This document shows positions 1 through 8,040 of a stretch of DNA of 64,000 nucleotides, piece after piece; the first letter of the stretch is position 1, and each line of letters opens with the position of its first letter. The translations under genes and the position numbers were made by a program. Below the pieces are notes generated by a model. That model had not been told where the DNA came from and did not search any database. It worked only from the letters and a program-made list of their open reading frames with translations. This stretch comes from Hymenobacter arizonensis (GTDB taxonomy: Bacteria > Bacteroidota > Bacteroidia > Cytophagales > Hymenobacteraceae): the NCBI RefSeq assembly GCF_900115775.1, contig NZ_FOXS01000005.1:62001-126000 (forward strand), given 5' to 3'.

Positions 1-138
1 CAGCAATTTGCCCAGCTGCCCCAGGCGCGCATCGAAATGTCAGAGGCGGGTCGACATTTCCTCATGTACGACGACACAACGTGGTTTTTTGCCCAAACCG
101 ATGGCTTTCTAAAGCAAAGCAGTGTGGCTCGGAAATAA
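1..138 (+). CDS. C-terminal end of an alpha/beta-hydrolase-like protein (partial)
   Basis: Frame 1 is open from the window edge to a TAA at 136-138 and gives the last 45 residues of a protein whose start lies outside the window. The stretch EAGRHFLMYDDTTWFF followed by FL resembles the end of alpha/beta-hydrolase proteins. There the catalytic His sits in a GH(F/M) motif, followed by an acidic-aromatic segment and a last helix containing FL. The family call rests on this short motif only. A different fold is possible because neither the nucleophile nor the acid can be seen. Confidence 0.45.
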   Translation, partial: QQFAQLPQARIEMSEAGRHFLMYDDTTWFFAQTDGFLKQSSVARK

Positions 139-252
139 CAATAATTTCGTGATGCTCTCCCGATGCACTGCCGCTGGCTAGCCAGCTTGTGCGTCACCCA
201 TCCTCACCTTTTCGCTTCAGCATTTACCTGCAAAGAATACCTTCCGCCTGCC

Positions 253-849
253 ATGCCAACGATAACCGAGAACGACCTCACCGCCCTGAAACTGGAACTG
301 TCGGTGAAGGCTAAAAACGGAATTGATTTTATAGTAGCCGCCAGCATCATCTGGTCTGTTATCGCGGTGGTGTGGCTGCAGCCCAACCACCCGGCCAAAA
401 ACGGAATGATTACCTTTTTTGTTGGGGGCCTCATGTTGCCGTTGGCCTGGGCCATGTCTAAGGTGTTTAAGACCAACTGGACCATCAAAGACAACCCGCT
501 GCAGCCGCTGGGCTTGTGGCTGAATTTCGCGCAGCTGTTCTACTTCCCAATTCTGATGTTCATGTACTCAAAGCAGCCGTAGCATTTTATCATGACCTAT
601 GCCATTATAACCGGCGCACATTTCTTCCCTTACGCCTGGTTTTACCGCACCAAAGCCTTCGCTTACATGGCTGGCGTCATTTCGGTCGGAGCCATGCTGC
701 TGGGCCTGCGGGTCGGCCCGCAGGAGCTTTACCTCATTCCGGGGTTTGTGGCGGGGGCTATGGTGGTGCTGAGCGCGCTGCTGGTCATTGCTTACAAACA
801 GAATGCGAAGCTCTATCTTGAGCCGGTATCGGCCTTCAGTAGCGTTTAG
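253..849 (+). pseudogene. DUF7010-like membrane protein interrupted by an in-frame TAG
   Basis: One reading frame runs from ATG 253 to the TAG at 847-849 and is broken only by a TAG at 580-582. Before the stop are about 109 residues with hydrophobic segments (IVAASIIWSVIAVVWL, MITFFVGGLMLPLAWAM) and the motif NPLQPLGLWLNFAQLFYFP. After the stop the same frame continues HFIMTYAIITGAHFFPYAWF with two more hydrophobic segments. The joined protein of about 198 residues looks like the DUF7010 family, whose GAHFFPY-type motif lies in the second half. A single substitution (for example CAG or GAG to TAG) explains the break. Alternatives are readthrough, or a separate small gene from ATG 592. ATG 253 was preferred to 163 because family similarity begins there. 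Function is unknown. Confidence 0.6.
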
Positions 850-885
850 CCGCCCTGGGTTTTCCTTGCCTTTAGCACCTTATTC

Positions 886-2019
886 ATGTCGATTCGCATT
901 TCCCGTCGCCGGCTATACTGGGCCCTGCAAATAGGCTGCTGGGGCATATTTGGGGCGCTGGGGCTGCTCATTATGGCCATGGTAGGGCAGAAGCTCTCGC
1001 TGGCGAGTGTGCAAACGCAGGTCTTTATGATGGGTGTGTACATCGCTACCACCCACGGCCTGCGCGCGCTCATCCGGCGCGGCGGCTGGCTGAAGCTGTC
1101 GGTGCCCCAGGTGCTGTTCCGGCTGCTGCCCCTGAACCTAACAGTCGCTTTTCTGACGCAGTGCCTTGTAACTCTGGTCATGATTTACGGCCTGCGGGTG
1201 TTCACGGTAGCGGAGTTTCGCAGCAGCTACCTGCTGCTATACACCCTGAACATGAACTTCGTGTTCTGGCTCTGGACGGGCCTGTACTTCGGCCTACACT
1301 ACCTCGACAATTACCGACAGGCCGACATCGACAAATGGAAGCTGGCGGCGGCCGTGCGCGAGGCCGAAATGCGTACACTCAAAGCTCAGATTAATCCGCA
1401 TTTTCTCTTCAATGGCCTCAACAATATCCGGGCGCTGGTGCTGGAAAACCCGGCGCGCGCCCGGGAGATGATGACGCACCTGTCCGACTTGCTCCGGTAT
1501 TCGTTGCAGCTCAACAGCCGCGAGCAGGTGCCCCTGGCCCGCGAGTTGGAGATTGTGGTGCATTATCTCGCCCTCGAAAGCCTGCAGCTGGAAGAGCGCC
1601 TGCACTACACCCTGGACGTGGACCCTGCCACGCTCGACGTGCTGGTGCCGCCCATGACAGTGCAGCTGCTGGTCGAAAACGCCATTAAGCACGGCATCAC
1701 GCCGCGGCCGGGCGGGGGCAGCATCTATGTAGGGGCTCAGCTGGGAGCGCCGGAGCAGGTGCTCATTACCGTGCGCAACCCGGGCCAGTACCAGCCCACG
1801 CCCAACGCCCCCGACCACACCGGCGTGGGCCTGCCCAATGTTCAGGAGCGGTTGCAGCTCCTGTTTGGGCCCCGCGCCAGCTTCCGCATTGCCCCCGACG
1901 CGCTGCAGCCCGACACCGTGACCGCCGAGCTCCGCCTGCCGCTGCAGCCCGGCGCAGTGGCGCCGCCCGCTGCCATGCAGCTCCCCACCGCCTCAACGCC
2001 CCAATTCCTGAACGCCTAA
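886..2019 (+). CDS. LytS/YehU-type membrane sensor histidine kinase
   Basis: The 377-residue protein starts with about four membrane segments (roughly residues 10-130), typical of the short sensors paired with LytTR regulators. The His_kinase region follows. The phospho-acceptor motif INPHFLFNGLNNIRAL has its His at residue 172, and the ATP-binding part contains LVENAIKHGI (N box) and GVGLPNVQERL (G box). The kinase should autophosphorylate and pass the phosphate to the next gene product. The stop codon overlaps the ATG of the response regulator (TAATG at 2017-2021), so the two are translationally coupled. The signal sensed cannot be told from the sequence. Confidence 0.9.
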   Translation: MSIRISRRRLYWALQIGCWGIFGALGLLIMAMVGQKLSLASVQTQVFMMGVYIATTHGLRALIRRGGWLKLSVPQVLFRLLPLNLTVAFLTQCLVTLVMIYGLRVFTVAEFRSSYLLLYTLNMNFVFWLWTGLYFGLHYLDNYRQADIDKWKLAAAVREAEMRTLKAQINPHFLFNGLNNIRALVLENPARAREMMTHLSDLLRYSLQLNSREQVPLARELEIVVHYLALESLQLEERLHYTLDVDPATLDVLVPPMTVQLLVENAIKHGITPRPGGGSIYVGAQLGAPEQVLITVRNPGQYQPTPNAPDHTGVGLPNVQERLQLLFGPRASFRIAPDALQPDTVTAELRLPLQPGAVAPPAAMQLPTASTPQFLNA

Positions 2020-2765
2020 TGAAAGTGCTGTTGGTCGATGATTCGCGCCTGGCCCGCACCGAGCTGCGCCACCTGCTGCAGGCCTTCCCCGATGTGAACG
2101 TGGTAGGGGAGGCCCGCCACGCCGACGAAGCCCGCGCCCAGATAGAAGCCCTGCGGCCCGATTTGCTGCTGCTCGACGTGCAGATGCCCGGCCAAACCGG
2201 CTTCGAGCTCCTGGCCACGCTGGACGCGGCCCCGCACGTCATTTTCACCACCGCCTTCGACGAGTACGCCCTGCAGGCCTTCGCGGTAAATGCCCTCGAC
2301 TACCTACTCAAGCCCGTGCAGGAATCGCGCTTGGCTGCTGCCCTGGCCAAGGCCAGAACCCGGCTGCGGGCGCCCGCTTTCGCCGAGGCCGCGCCCGATG
2401 AGCCGCCCTTTGCCCCGCCCCAAGCCCCGCTCACGGCCCAAGACCAGGTTTTTGTGAAGGACGGGGAGCGGTGCTGGTTTGTGAAGCTAGCCGACATCAA
2501 GCTCTTTGAAATCAACGGAAGCTACACCCGCATTCATTTCGAAGACCAGCGGCCGCTCATCCCCCGCACGCTGCAGCAGTTGGAAGCCCGGCTCGACCCC
2601 AAGGTATTTTTCCGGGTCAACCGCCAGCAGATTATCAACCTGAAATGGATTGCCAGCATCGAGCCCTGGTTCAGCAACACCCTGCGCCTCACCCTGCGCG
2701 ACGGTCCCGAAGTAGAAGTGTCGCGGCAGCAGTCGGTGCGCTTTCGGGAGCTGCTCAGCTTATGA
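2019..2765 (+). CDS. LytTR-family response regulator
   Basis: The protein has 248 residues. An N-terminal receiver domain (about 1-120) has the acidic pair D7-D8, phospho-acceptor D53 in LLLLDVQMPG and the conserved Lys in LLKPV. After a Pro/Ala-rich linker comes a C-terminal LytTR DNA-binding domain (about 140-246) with FEINGSYTRIHF, the PRTLQQLEARL segment and FFRVNRQQIINL. It is the cognate partner of the kinase whose gene overlaps it by one base. LytTR proteins bind direct repeats upstream of target promoters. No such target is evident next to the pair, so the regulon is probably elsewhere. Confidence 0.93.
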   Translation: MKVLLVDDSRLARTELRHLLQAFPDVNVVGEARHADEARAQIEALRPDLLLLDVQMPGQTGFELLATLDAAPHVIFTTAFDEYALQAFAVNALDYLLKPVQESRLAAALAKARTRLRAPAFAEAAPDEPPFAPPQAPLTAQDQVFVKDGERCWFVKLADIKLFEINGSYTRIHFEDQRPLIPRTLQQLEARLDPKVFFRVNRQQIINLKWIASIEPWFSNTLRLTLRDGPEVEVSRQQSVRFRELLSL

Positions 2766-2769
2766 GCCG

Positions 2770-3126
2770 CTAGGCGCAGGCCTCTACAAAAACCAAGCGG
2801 TTGCCGAAGGGGTCGACGACTTCGGTCTGCATTACCTTTTCGCTCCAGCTGGTTTTCTCCAGCCCTGGGCGCGCAAAGGAATGGTTTTTTTGCACCAGCC
2901 TGTAGTGGTACGCCACCAGGCCCTTTATTTCAGCAATTGCCTTCGAGCCGGGGCAGCTGTCGCCGTGGTGGCTGGTAAGGTGCAGCACTACGTCGCCCCG
3001 CGATACCTGCATGTACAGCGGCCCGGTGGCGGGCCGGTCTTCCCAGTCGAGGTGAAACCCCAGCCACTCAATGTAAAATTCGTAAGCTTGATGATAGTCA
3101 AAAACGTGGAATATAGGTGTTACCAT
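2770..3126 (-). CDS. Glyoxalase/bleomycin-resistance (VOC) superfamily protein
   Basis: This 118-residue protein fits a small VOC-fold dimer: the N-terminal beta-alpha unit IFHVFDYHQAYEFYIEWLGF, then DVVLHLTSHHGD, and finally the conserved ending EVVDPFGNRLVFVE. The layout resembles antibiotic-binding bleomycin-resistance-type members more than true glyoxalase I, but the substrate cannot be assigned. Its stop lies 4 bp from the end of the LytTR regulator gene, so the genes are convergent with no room for a separate terminator. A 225-bp divergent gap separates it from the amidase gene. Confidence 0.8.
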   Translation of the reverse strand: MVTPIFHVFDYHQAYEFYIEWLGFHLDWEDRPATGPLYMQVSRGDVVLHLTSHHGDSCPGSKAIAEIKGLVAYHYRLVQKNHSFARPGLEKTSWSEKVMQTEVVDPFGNRLVFVEACA

Positions 3127-3351
3127 ATGCGTTAGAAGGGTAGAATCTTCGAAGTTACTAATGATAGTACTTACAAGTCTAGTTACCTGCTCATGGGATA
3201 TTGAAACTTCTCTATTCGATATCCAGCTAAACCCAGTGAACTTATCTGTGGCATATCCATCTGGAAGTCATATAGGAATTAAGAAAATGGTCGAGGTTTG
3301 CCGCTAAGGGGTAAGAAAATGGCTGACCCAGAACTTTGCTACATTTAAGCC

Positions 3352-4848
3352 ATGATTTCTGCCTCCGAATACGACCAACTCGACGCCCTGGCCATGGCTG
3401 CTCTGGTGTGCTCCGGCCAGCTCACGGCCTCCGACTTGTGCGAGGCCGCCATTGCCCGCGCCGAAGCAGTCAATCCTCGACTGAATGCAGTTGTCTTGCC
3501 TTTGTACGAGGCAGCTCGGCAGCGGGCGAGCCAGGGGCTGCCGGCCGGCGCTTTCGGCGGGGTGCCCTTTCTGCTTAAAGACTTTGGGGCGCAGTACGCG
3601 GGCGTGCCGCACACGTCGGGCAGCCGGGCGCTGCGCCACTTCGTGCCCGCCGCCGATGCCGAACTGGCGCGCCGCTGGCAGGTGGCGGGGCTCAACATCC
3701 TGGGCAAAACCAACACTCCCGAATTTGCCCTGATGGGCGTAACCGAGCCCGCGCTTTTTGGGCCGGCCCGCAACCCCTGGCACTTGGCCCATACGCCCGG
3801 TGGCTCCAGCGGTGGCGCGGCGGCGGCCGTAGCTGCCGGCATCGTGCCCGTGGCCGGTGCCGGCGATGGCGGCGGGTCCATCCGAATTCCGGCGGCTTGC
3901 TGTGGGTTATTTGGGTTGAAGCCCAGCCGGGGCCGCGTCCCAACTGGCCCCGAGCAGGGCGAGAAATGGCAAGGCGCGGCCGTGGAACACGTGCTCAGCC
4001 GCTCGGTGCGCGACAGCGCCGCCTTGCTCGATGCCACGCACGGCGCCGATGCGGGCGCACCGTATTTCCTGCCCGGCCCCGTGCGGCCTTTTCTGGAAGA
4101 AGTCAGCCGGCCGCCCGGCCGCCTGCGCATTGCTTTTAGTCTGGGGCACCCGCTGGGCAGCACGCTGCATACGGAGTGCGCCACGGCCGTGCGGGGCGCC
4201 GCTACGCTCTTGGAGTCGTTGGGACACATCGTGGAGGAAGTACTATTGCCCTTCGACGGCCGCGCTGTGGCAGCCGCCTTTCTCATGCTGTATTTTGGTG
4301 AAACGGGCGCTAGCATTGTCGCCTTGGCCAAAGTGCTGGGCCGCCCCGCCCGCCCCGCCGATGTGGAGCCCACCACTTGGCTGCTGGGCTTGCTGGGCCG
4401 CACCTACACGGCCGCCGACTTCGCCGCCGCTCGCCACACCTGGAACGACAGCGCCCGCCGCATGGGCCGCTTTCACCAAACCTACGACCTGCTGCTAACG
4501 CCCACGCTGGCCACGCCGCCCGTGCGCATAGGCGAGCTGCAGCCCAAACCCATCGAGCAAACCCTGCTCAAGCTGGTCAATACTTTCGGTCTGGGCGGCC
4601 TCATCCGGCGCTCTGGCATTGTAGAGAAGCTGGCCGAGCAAAGCCTGGAAAAGACACCTTACACCCAAGTGGCCAACCTCACTGGGCAACCGGCCATGTC
4701 GGTCCCCCTGCACTGGACCGCCGATGGCCTGCCCTGCGGCGTGCAGTTCATTGCCCCGCTGGGAGCCGAAGACGTGCTTCTTCGCTTGGCCGGGCAGCTG
4801 GAGCAAGCTCAGCCTTGGTTTGCCCGGCGCCCAGCTCTGCTGGACTGA
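3352..4848 (+). CDS. Amidase (amidase-signature family)
   Basis: The 498-residue protein carries the amidase-signature catalytic set: K76 in PFLLKDFGA, the cis-Ser around S152 in TPGGSSGG, and nucleophile S176 in GDGGGSIRIPA. The downstream GLFGLKPSRGRVP is also typical. The family hydrolyses carboxamides such as small amides, acyl amides or nylon oligomers. GatA is unlikely, because no gatB/gatC neighbours are present and the C-terminus differs. No signal peptide is visible, so it is probably cytoplasmic. The ATG at 3352 follows a near-consensus -7 box (GAACTTTG) by about 15 nt. The gene ends before a bidirectional terminator. Confidence 0.9.
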   Translation: MISASEYDQLDALAMAALVCSGQLTASDLCEAAIARAEAVNPRLNAVVLPLYEAARQRASQGLPAGAFGGVPFLLKDFGAQYAGVPHTSGSRALRHFVPAADAELARRWQVAGLNILGKTNTPEFALMGVTEPALFGPARNPWHLAHTPGGSSGGAAAAVAAGIVPVAGAGDGGGSIRIPAACCGLFGLKPSRGRVPTGPEQGEKWQGAAVEHVLSRSVRDSAALLDATHGADAGAPYFLPGPVRPFLEEVSRPPGRLRIAFSLGHPLGSTLHTECATAVRGAATLLESLGHIVEEVLLPFDGRAVAAAFLMLYFGETGASIVALAKVLGRPARPADVEPTTWLLGLLGRTYTAADFAAARHTWNDSARRMGRFHQTYDLLLTPTLATPPVRIGELQPKPIEQTLLKLVNTFGLGGLIRRSGIVEKLAEQSLEKTPYTQVANLTGQPAMSVPLHWTADGLPCGVQFIAPLGAEDVLLRLAGQLEQAQPWFARRPALLD

Positions 4849-4891
4849 TTCATGGGTTTCCCGGTACCCCATTTATGAAATAAAAGAGCAC

Positions 4892-4921
4892 AAAAAAGCC
4901 CGGCCAAGACCGGGCTTTTTT
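4892..4921. terminator. Bidirectional Rho-independent terminator
   Basis: A GC-rich stem (AAAAAAGCCCGG pairing with CCGGGCTTTTTT, 6-nt loop) has A-tract and T-tract flanks on either side. It lies between the convergent amidase and M36 peptidase genes and can serve both. Confidence 0.9.
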
Positions 4922-4943
4922 CATAATCAGGCTGTTCGTGCAC

Positions 4944-7751
4944 TTAGTGCTGAATGCTCACCTTGGTGGTAAACGTGCCTTCGCTGGTCGTTACCCGCAC
5001 TACATAAACACCAGTAGCAATCGAGCTGGTATTTAGCTCCAGGCCGTTTTGCTGCATCCGGGCCGCTGGTACGGATACGGAACGCAGCACCGTTTTGCCC
5101 AGCAAGTCAACAATAATCACTTGCATGGGCACCGCGCTGTTGAGCTGCGTGCGCACGGTCAGCTTTTCCTGAGCTGGGTTCGGGTAGGCTTCGAGGGCAT
5201 TGCCCACCACGTTGCCATTCTTGTTTGACAGCGCAATCACGCGAGTTCCGAGGGGGAGGTTAAAGCCCTGAACAACGCCCCCAACGGTTGGAACCCCGTT
5301 TACCCGGGGGCCCTGCACGGCGTTGGCACCCATGCCACGACGAGCAAACACGTTCCAGATAAGGTCCGCGTTGGCGGCCCGGTTGGTTACGGTGTCGGCG
5401 CGGAGCAGCGCATCGCGGCCGTCGAGGAAGCCGGGGTTACACACCTGCAGCTTGAGGCCGTCGAGCACCAGTTTAAGCATTTTGTTATTGCCGCCGTTGG
5501 CGCTGAAGAAATCAGCGCTGTAGCCGTATTTGTAAATGAATTGCCAGTTCAAATCCCACAGCACCGTGGCCCACACCTCGCCCACGTCGTGAGTTCGCTG
5601 AGCTTGGCCCGCTGCCGTGCCCAATTGTGAGTAGGTGTAGTCGTTTTTTGCGAAGTCGGTGCTGTATGGTTTATTGCGGAACCCGGGACCCACGGCATAA
5701 GGCTCGCCACCGTCATATGTTCCCACGTAGCGGCTGTTGCCGCCGCCGTCGCCAGGGCGGGTAGTCATCCACAGCGCAAAGAAGTCGCTCCAGCCTTCAC
5801 CCATGGTTTGGTTACCATCGGAATTTTCAAGGCAGTTTGAATTGGCAGGGCCGCCGGTGAGACGAGTGCTGATGCCATGGCCATACTCGTGCGATACCAC
5901 TCCGTTATCAAACGAGCCGTCAAAGTCGGGACCAGTTGTGGCGCAGCCCGTTGCTACGGCGTTATTTGCCAGTGCTGCTCTTAAGCGTTCCCCATCAACC
6001 CCACTAATACCGATTGCAGGTATTGTAACTGTAGCATCTGTGCCCCCCATAGGTGAAGGAGTAGTGCCCGTAGGGTTGGAGTCATAAACAATAGCACCAA
6101 TTGCTCCATTCAGCTGAGCAAACTTGACTTTATCGGTAAAGTTGTTAGTAGCAGGGGCGTTGCAGCCACCGCGCCGAATTAGAGCAATCTTGCCTTGAAT
6201 AGCTGCCGCGTTCACATAAGGAGTGGCGCAGGAACTGATGCCACCATCGGCCGACACGCCGTCGTTAACGGCCACGATATCACCACACAACCCATTGGGC
6301 AACGTCGAAAGTAATGGGCCAAAGGAGGCGGTGTTAAATTTGTAAGTACCTGCTGCACTGGTAGGCGCTGTAATCGTTAGGGTATTGGCGGCCTCATTAT
6401 CCCATAAGTACATCTGCATCAGGCCAGGGGTGCCATCTGGGGGGGATGTAAAACTGGCATTGTTGCGACGACTGCCGTCTTGCGATTCGGCCCGCACAAA
6501 GTCGTTGCCCCGGCCCAGGTTAGTGATGTTCTTGTACTGGAAGTTGCCCGACACTTCGTCAAACCCCTTGCTCATCATCACGTCGTGGAGCATGTTGTTC
6601 CAGTAGAACAAGTTCGTGATACCGGCTGCCACGTTGCCGGGATTGCGCGCGCCTAATCTTTGGTTGAAGGGAAAATCGAAGTTCAGCGTGGGCCCACCAT
6701 CGGGAGAATTAGTAGTGGAGGTAAGGGTGCCGTTACCATTCGTCGTAGTTGCGTTGTCGTCGTAAGCAGCTACGTTGTTGCCGCGGGTAAGCTGCTTGCC
6801 GCTCGATAGCAGCGAGTAAGTATCGGCAAAGAAGTTGGCGGGAGCCTTTCCTTCGCCTACCTGCCAGCCATAGGGCGAATACAGCGGATTGGCCGAGCTA
6901 AATGGCACCACTACCCGAGGCGAGATGTCCGGATTTTCAAAAGGAACCGGAATAACGGTCATGCTATTCGCCGCCGCCGTGCCTTTAGTGCCCAGCGTCG
7001 AGCGCTTGGCATCGGCCGCGAGAGCAGCCACCGTGGTGGCCATTGGCTGGCGGCTCGGCTTTTTGCTTTCCAGCACATGCTGCTGAAAGGTGGCCCGCTC
7101 ACTCACTACATAGTCGTTGCGGTCTACGAAACGACCGGTTTGCGCATCAATGCGGGCGTTCCAGTAGTGTTGCTGGTCGAGCTGGGCAATGGTCACGTTC
7201 CACACCAGCACCAGCTTGTTGTCGACGCGCATGTACATCAGACGCACCGGAATGTTCTCTTCCGAAATGCCGCCTTTGTTGAACACGATGCCGTCGGCGA
7301 CCCGGGCTTCTACCAGTCGCTGCAACGAAACAGGGCGGGGCAAGTCGAGGCGCTTAGCTGCAGCCACCACGGCTTGCTCTGGTGTGAGCGTTGGAGTAGT
7401 TGAAGGTGCTACAGCGGCGGCACCCGGCAAAAAGTCCTGGTTGAAAAACACCACTTTGCCGCTCCGGTCAGTATGCACCGCGCCGTTGGCGTTGAACACA
7501 GTCAGGCCATTTACGCGCTGCTGCAGGTATGTGTGGGTAAGGCCTGTGCTGGGGTCAAAGTAGGAGCTGGTCACGTAGGGGTTGGCTACGTCGGCCGCGC
7601 TTAGGGGACTTTGTCGCTGCGCTTTGGCCGAAAAGGAAGCCAGCGCTTCAGTCACTGGTGTGCCCTGCTGCGCAACCGCCAAGCCGGGCACAGCCAGTGC
7701 AATGGCCAGCGCCAGCTTGCGATAGCCCGAGTTAGTAAGAATCAATGCCAT
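4944..7751 (-). CDS. Secreted M36-family (fungalysin) metallopeptidase with PA domain and T9SS sorting domain
   Basis: The 935-residue preproprotein begins with a signal peptide (about residues 1-27, ending AVAQQ). An FTP-like propeptide region containing PVRLMYMRVDNKLVLVWNV follows. The peptidase core carries zinc ligands H621 and H625 in SHEYGHGIS and E652 in TMGEGWSDFF. A PA domain (about 470-605) is inserted before the active site, as in other bacterial M36 enzymes. The last 80 residues form a type-A T9SS sorting domain (AYPNPAQEKLTV, DLLGKTV, GVYVVRV, KVSIQH), implying export across the outer membrane and surface attachment or release. It shares orientation with the next large T9SS cargo gene but is separated from it by about 290 bp. 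Confidence 0.93.
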   Translation of the reverse strand: MALILTNSGYRKLALAIALAVPGLAVAQQGTPVTEALASFSAKAQRQSPLSAADVANPYVTSSYFDPSTGLTHTYLQQRVNGLTVFNANGAVHTDRSGKVVFFNQDFLPGAAAVAPSTTPTLTPEQAVVAAAKRLDLPRPVSLQRLVEARVADGIVFNKGGISEENIPVRLMYMRVDNKLVLVWNVTIAQLDQQHYWNARIDAQTGRFVDRNDYVVSERATFQQHVLESKKPSRQPMATTVAALAADAKRSTLGTKGTAAANSMTVIPVPFENPDISPRVVVPFSSANPLYSPYGWQVGEGKAPANFFADTYSLLSSGKQLTRGNNVAAYDDNATTTNGNGTLTSTTNSPDGGPTLNFDFPFNQRLGARNPGNVAAGITNLFYWNNMLHDVMMSKGFDEVSGNFQYKNITNLGRGNDFVRAESQDGSRRNNASFTSPPDGTPGLMQMYLWDNEAANTLTITAPTSAAGTYKFNTASFGPLLSTLPNGLCGDIVAVNDGVSADGGISSCATPYVNAAAIQGKIALIRRGGCNAPATNNFTDKVKFAQLNGAIGAIVYDSNPTGTTPSPMGGTDATVTIPAIGISGVDGERLRAALANNAVATGCATTGPDFDGSFDNGVVSHEYGHGISTRLTGGPANSNCLENSDGNQTMGEGWSDFFALWMTTRPGDGGGNSRYVGTYDGGEPYAVGPGFRNKPYSTDFAKNDYTYSQLGTAAGQAQRTHDVGEVWATVLWDLNWQFIYKYGYSADFFSANGGNNKMLKLVLDGLKLQVCNPGFLDGRDALLRADTVTNRAANADLIWNVFARRGMGANAVQGPRVNGVPTVGGVVQGFNLPLGTRVIALSNKNGNVVGNALEAYPNPAQEKLTVRTQLNSAVPMQVIIVDLLGKTVLRSVSVPAARMQQNGLELNTSSIATGVYVVRVTTSEGTFTTKVSIQH

Positions 7752-7871
7752 ATAAAGTCAAAGACGAAAAAGGAGCTTAAAAAACTGTCTATCCGGGTAT
7801 TGTCTGGAAAGACGGTAAGTGTGCCGAAAAAATTCCTATTCTTCCGTTAAATACGGAATAGAGTTTTGGCT

Positions 7872-8013
7872 TAAAGTATTGGCGCCGAAGCAAGAGTATT
7901 TCAACTCTAGCATTTTCCTGTGGAAAGGAGCTGGCACAAATTGGCTGGCAAGCTTGACCAGAAGGGGGAGCTTGCCGTTTGAAGTCGGAAAAGCTTCGGC
8001 ACCAATACTTTTA
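7872..8013. repeat. Inverted repeat with nested hairpin between two T9SS cargo genes
   Basis: Arms at 7873-7891 and about 7993-8012 are inverted copies (AAAGTATTGGCGCCGAAGC against its complement) with one mismatch. Between them a second perfect 8-bp inverted repeat, GGCAAGCT/AGCTTGCC, lies at 7947-7954 and 7969-7976. There is no T-tract, so this is not a classic terminator. No open frame here looks like a real gene. Confidence 0.6.
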
Positions 8014-8040
8014 ACAAAGGGGACGTTGCACCAACTAGCG

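Noticed and set aside
516..849. Overlapping plus-strand frame at 516-821 as a separate gene
   Set aside because: Arg/Gly-rich composition in the wrong frame. The in-frame continuation of the DUF7010-like gene explains the coding signal.
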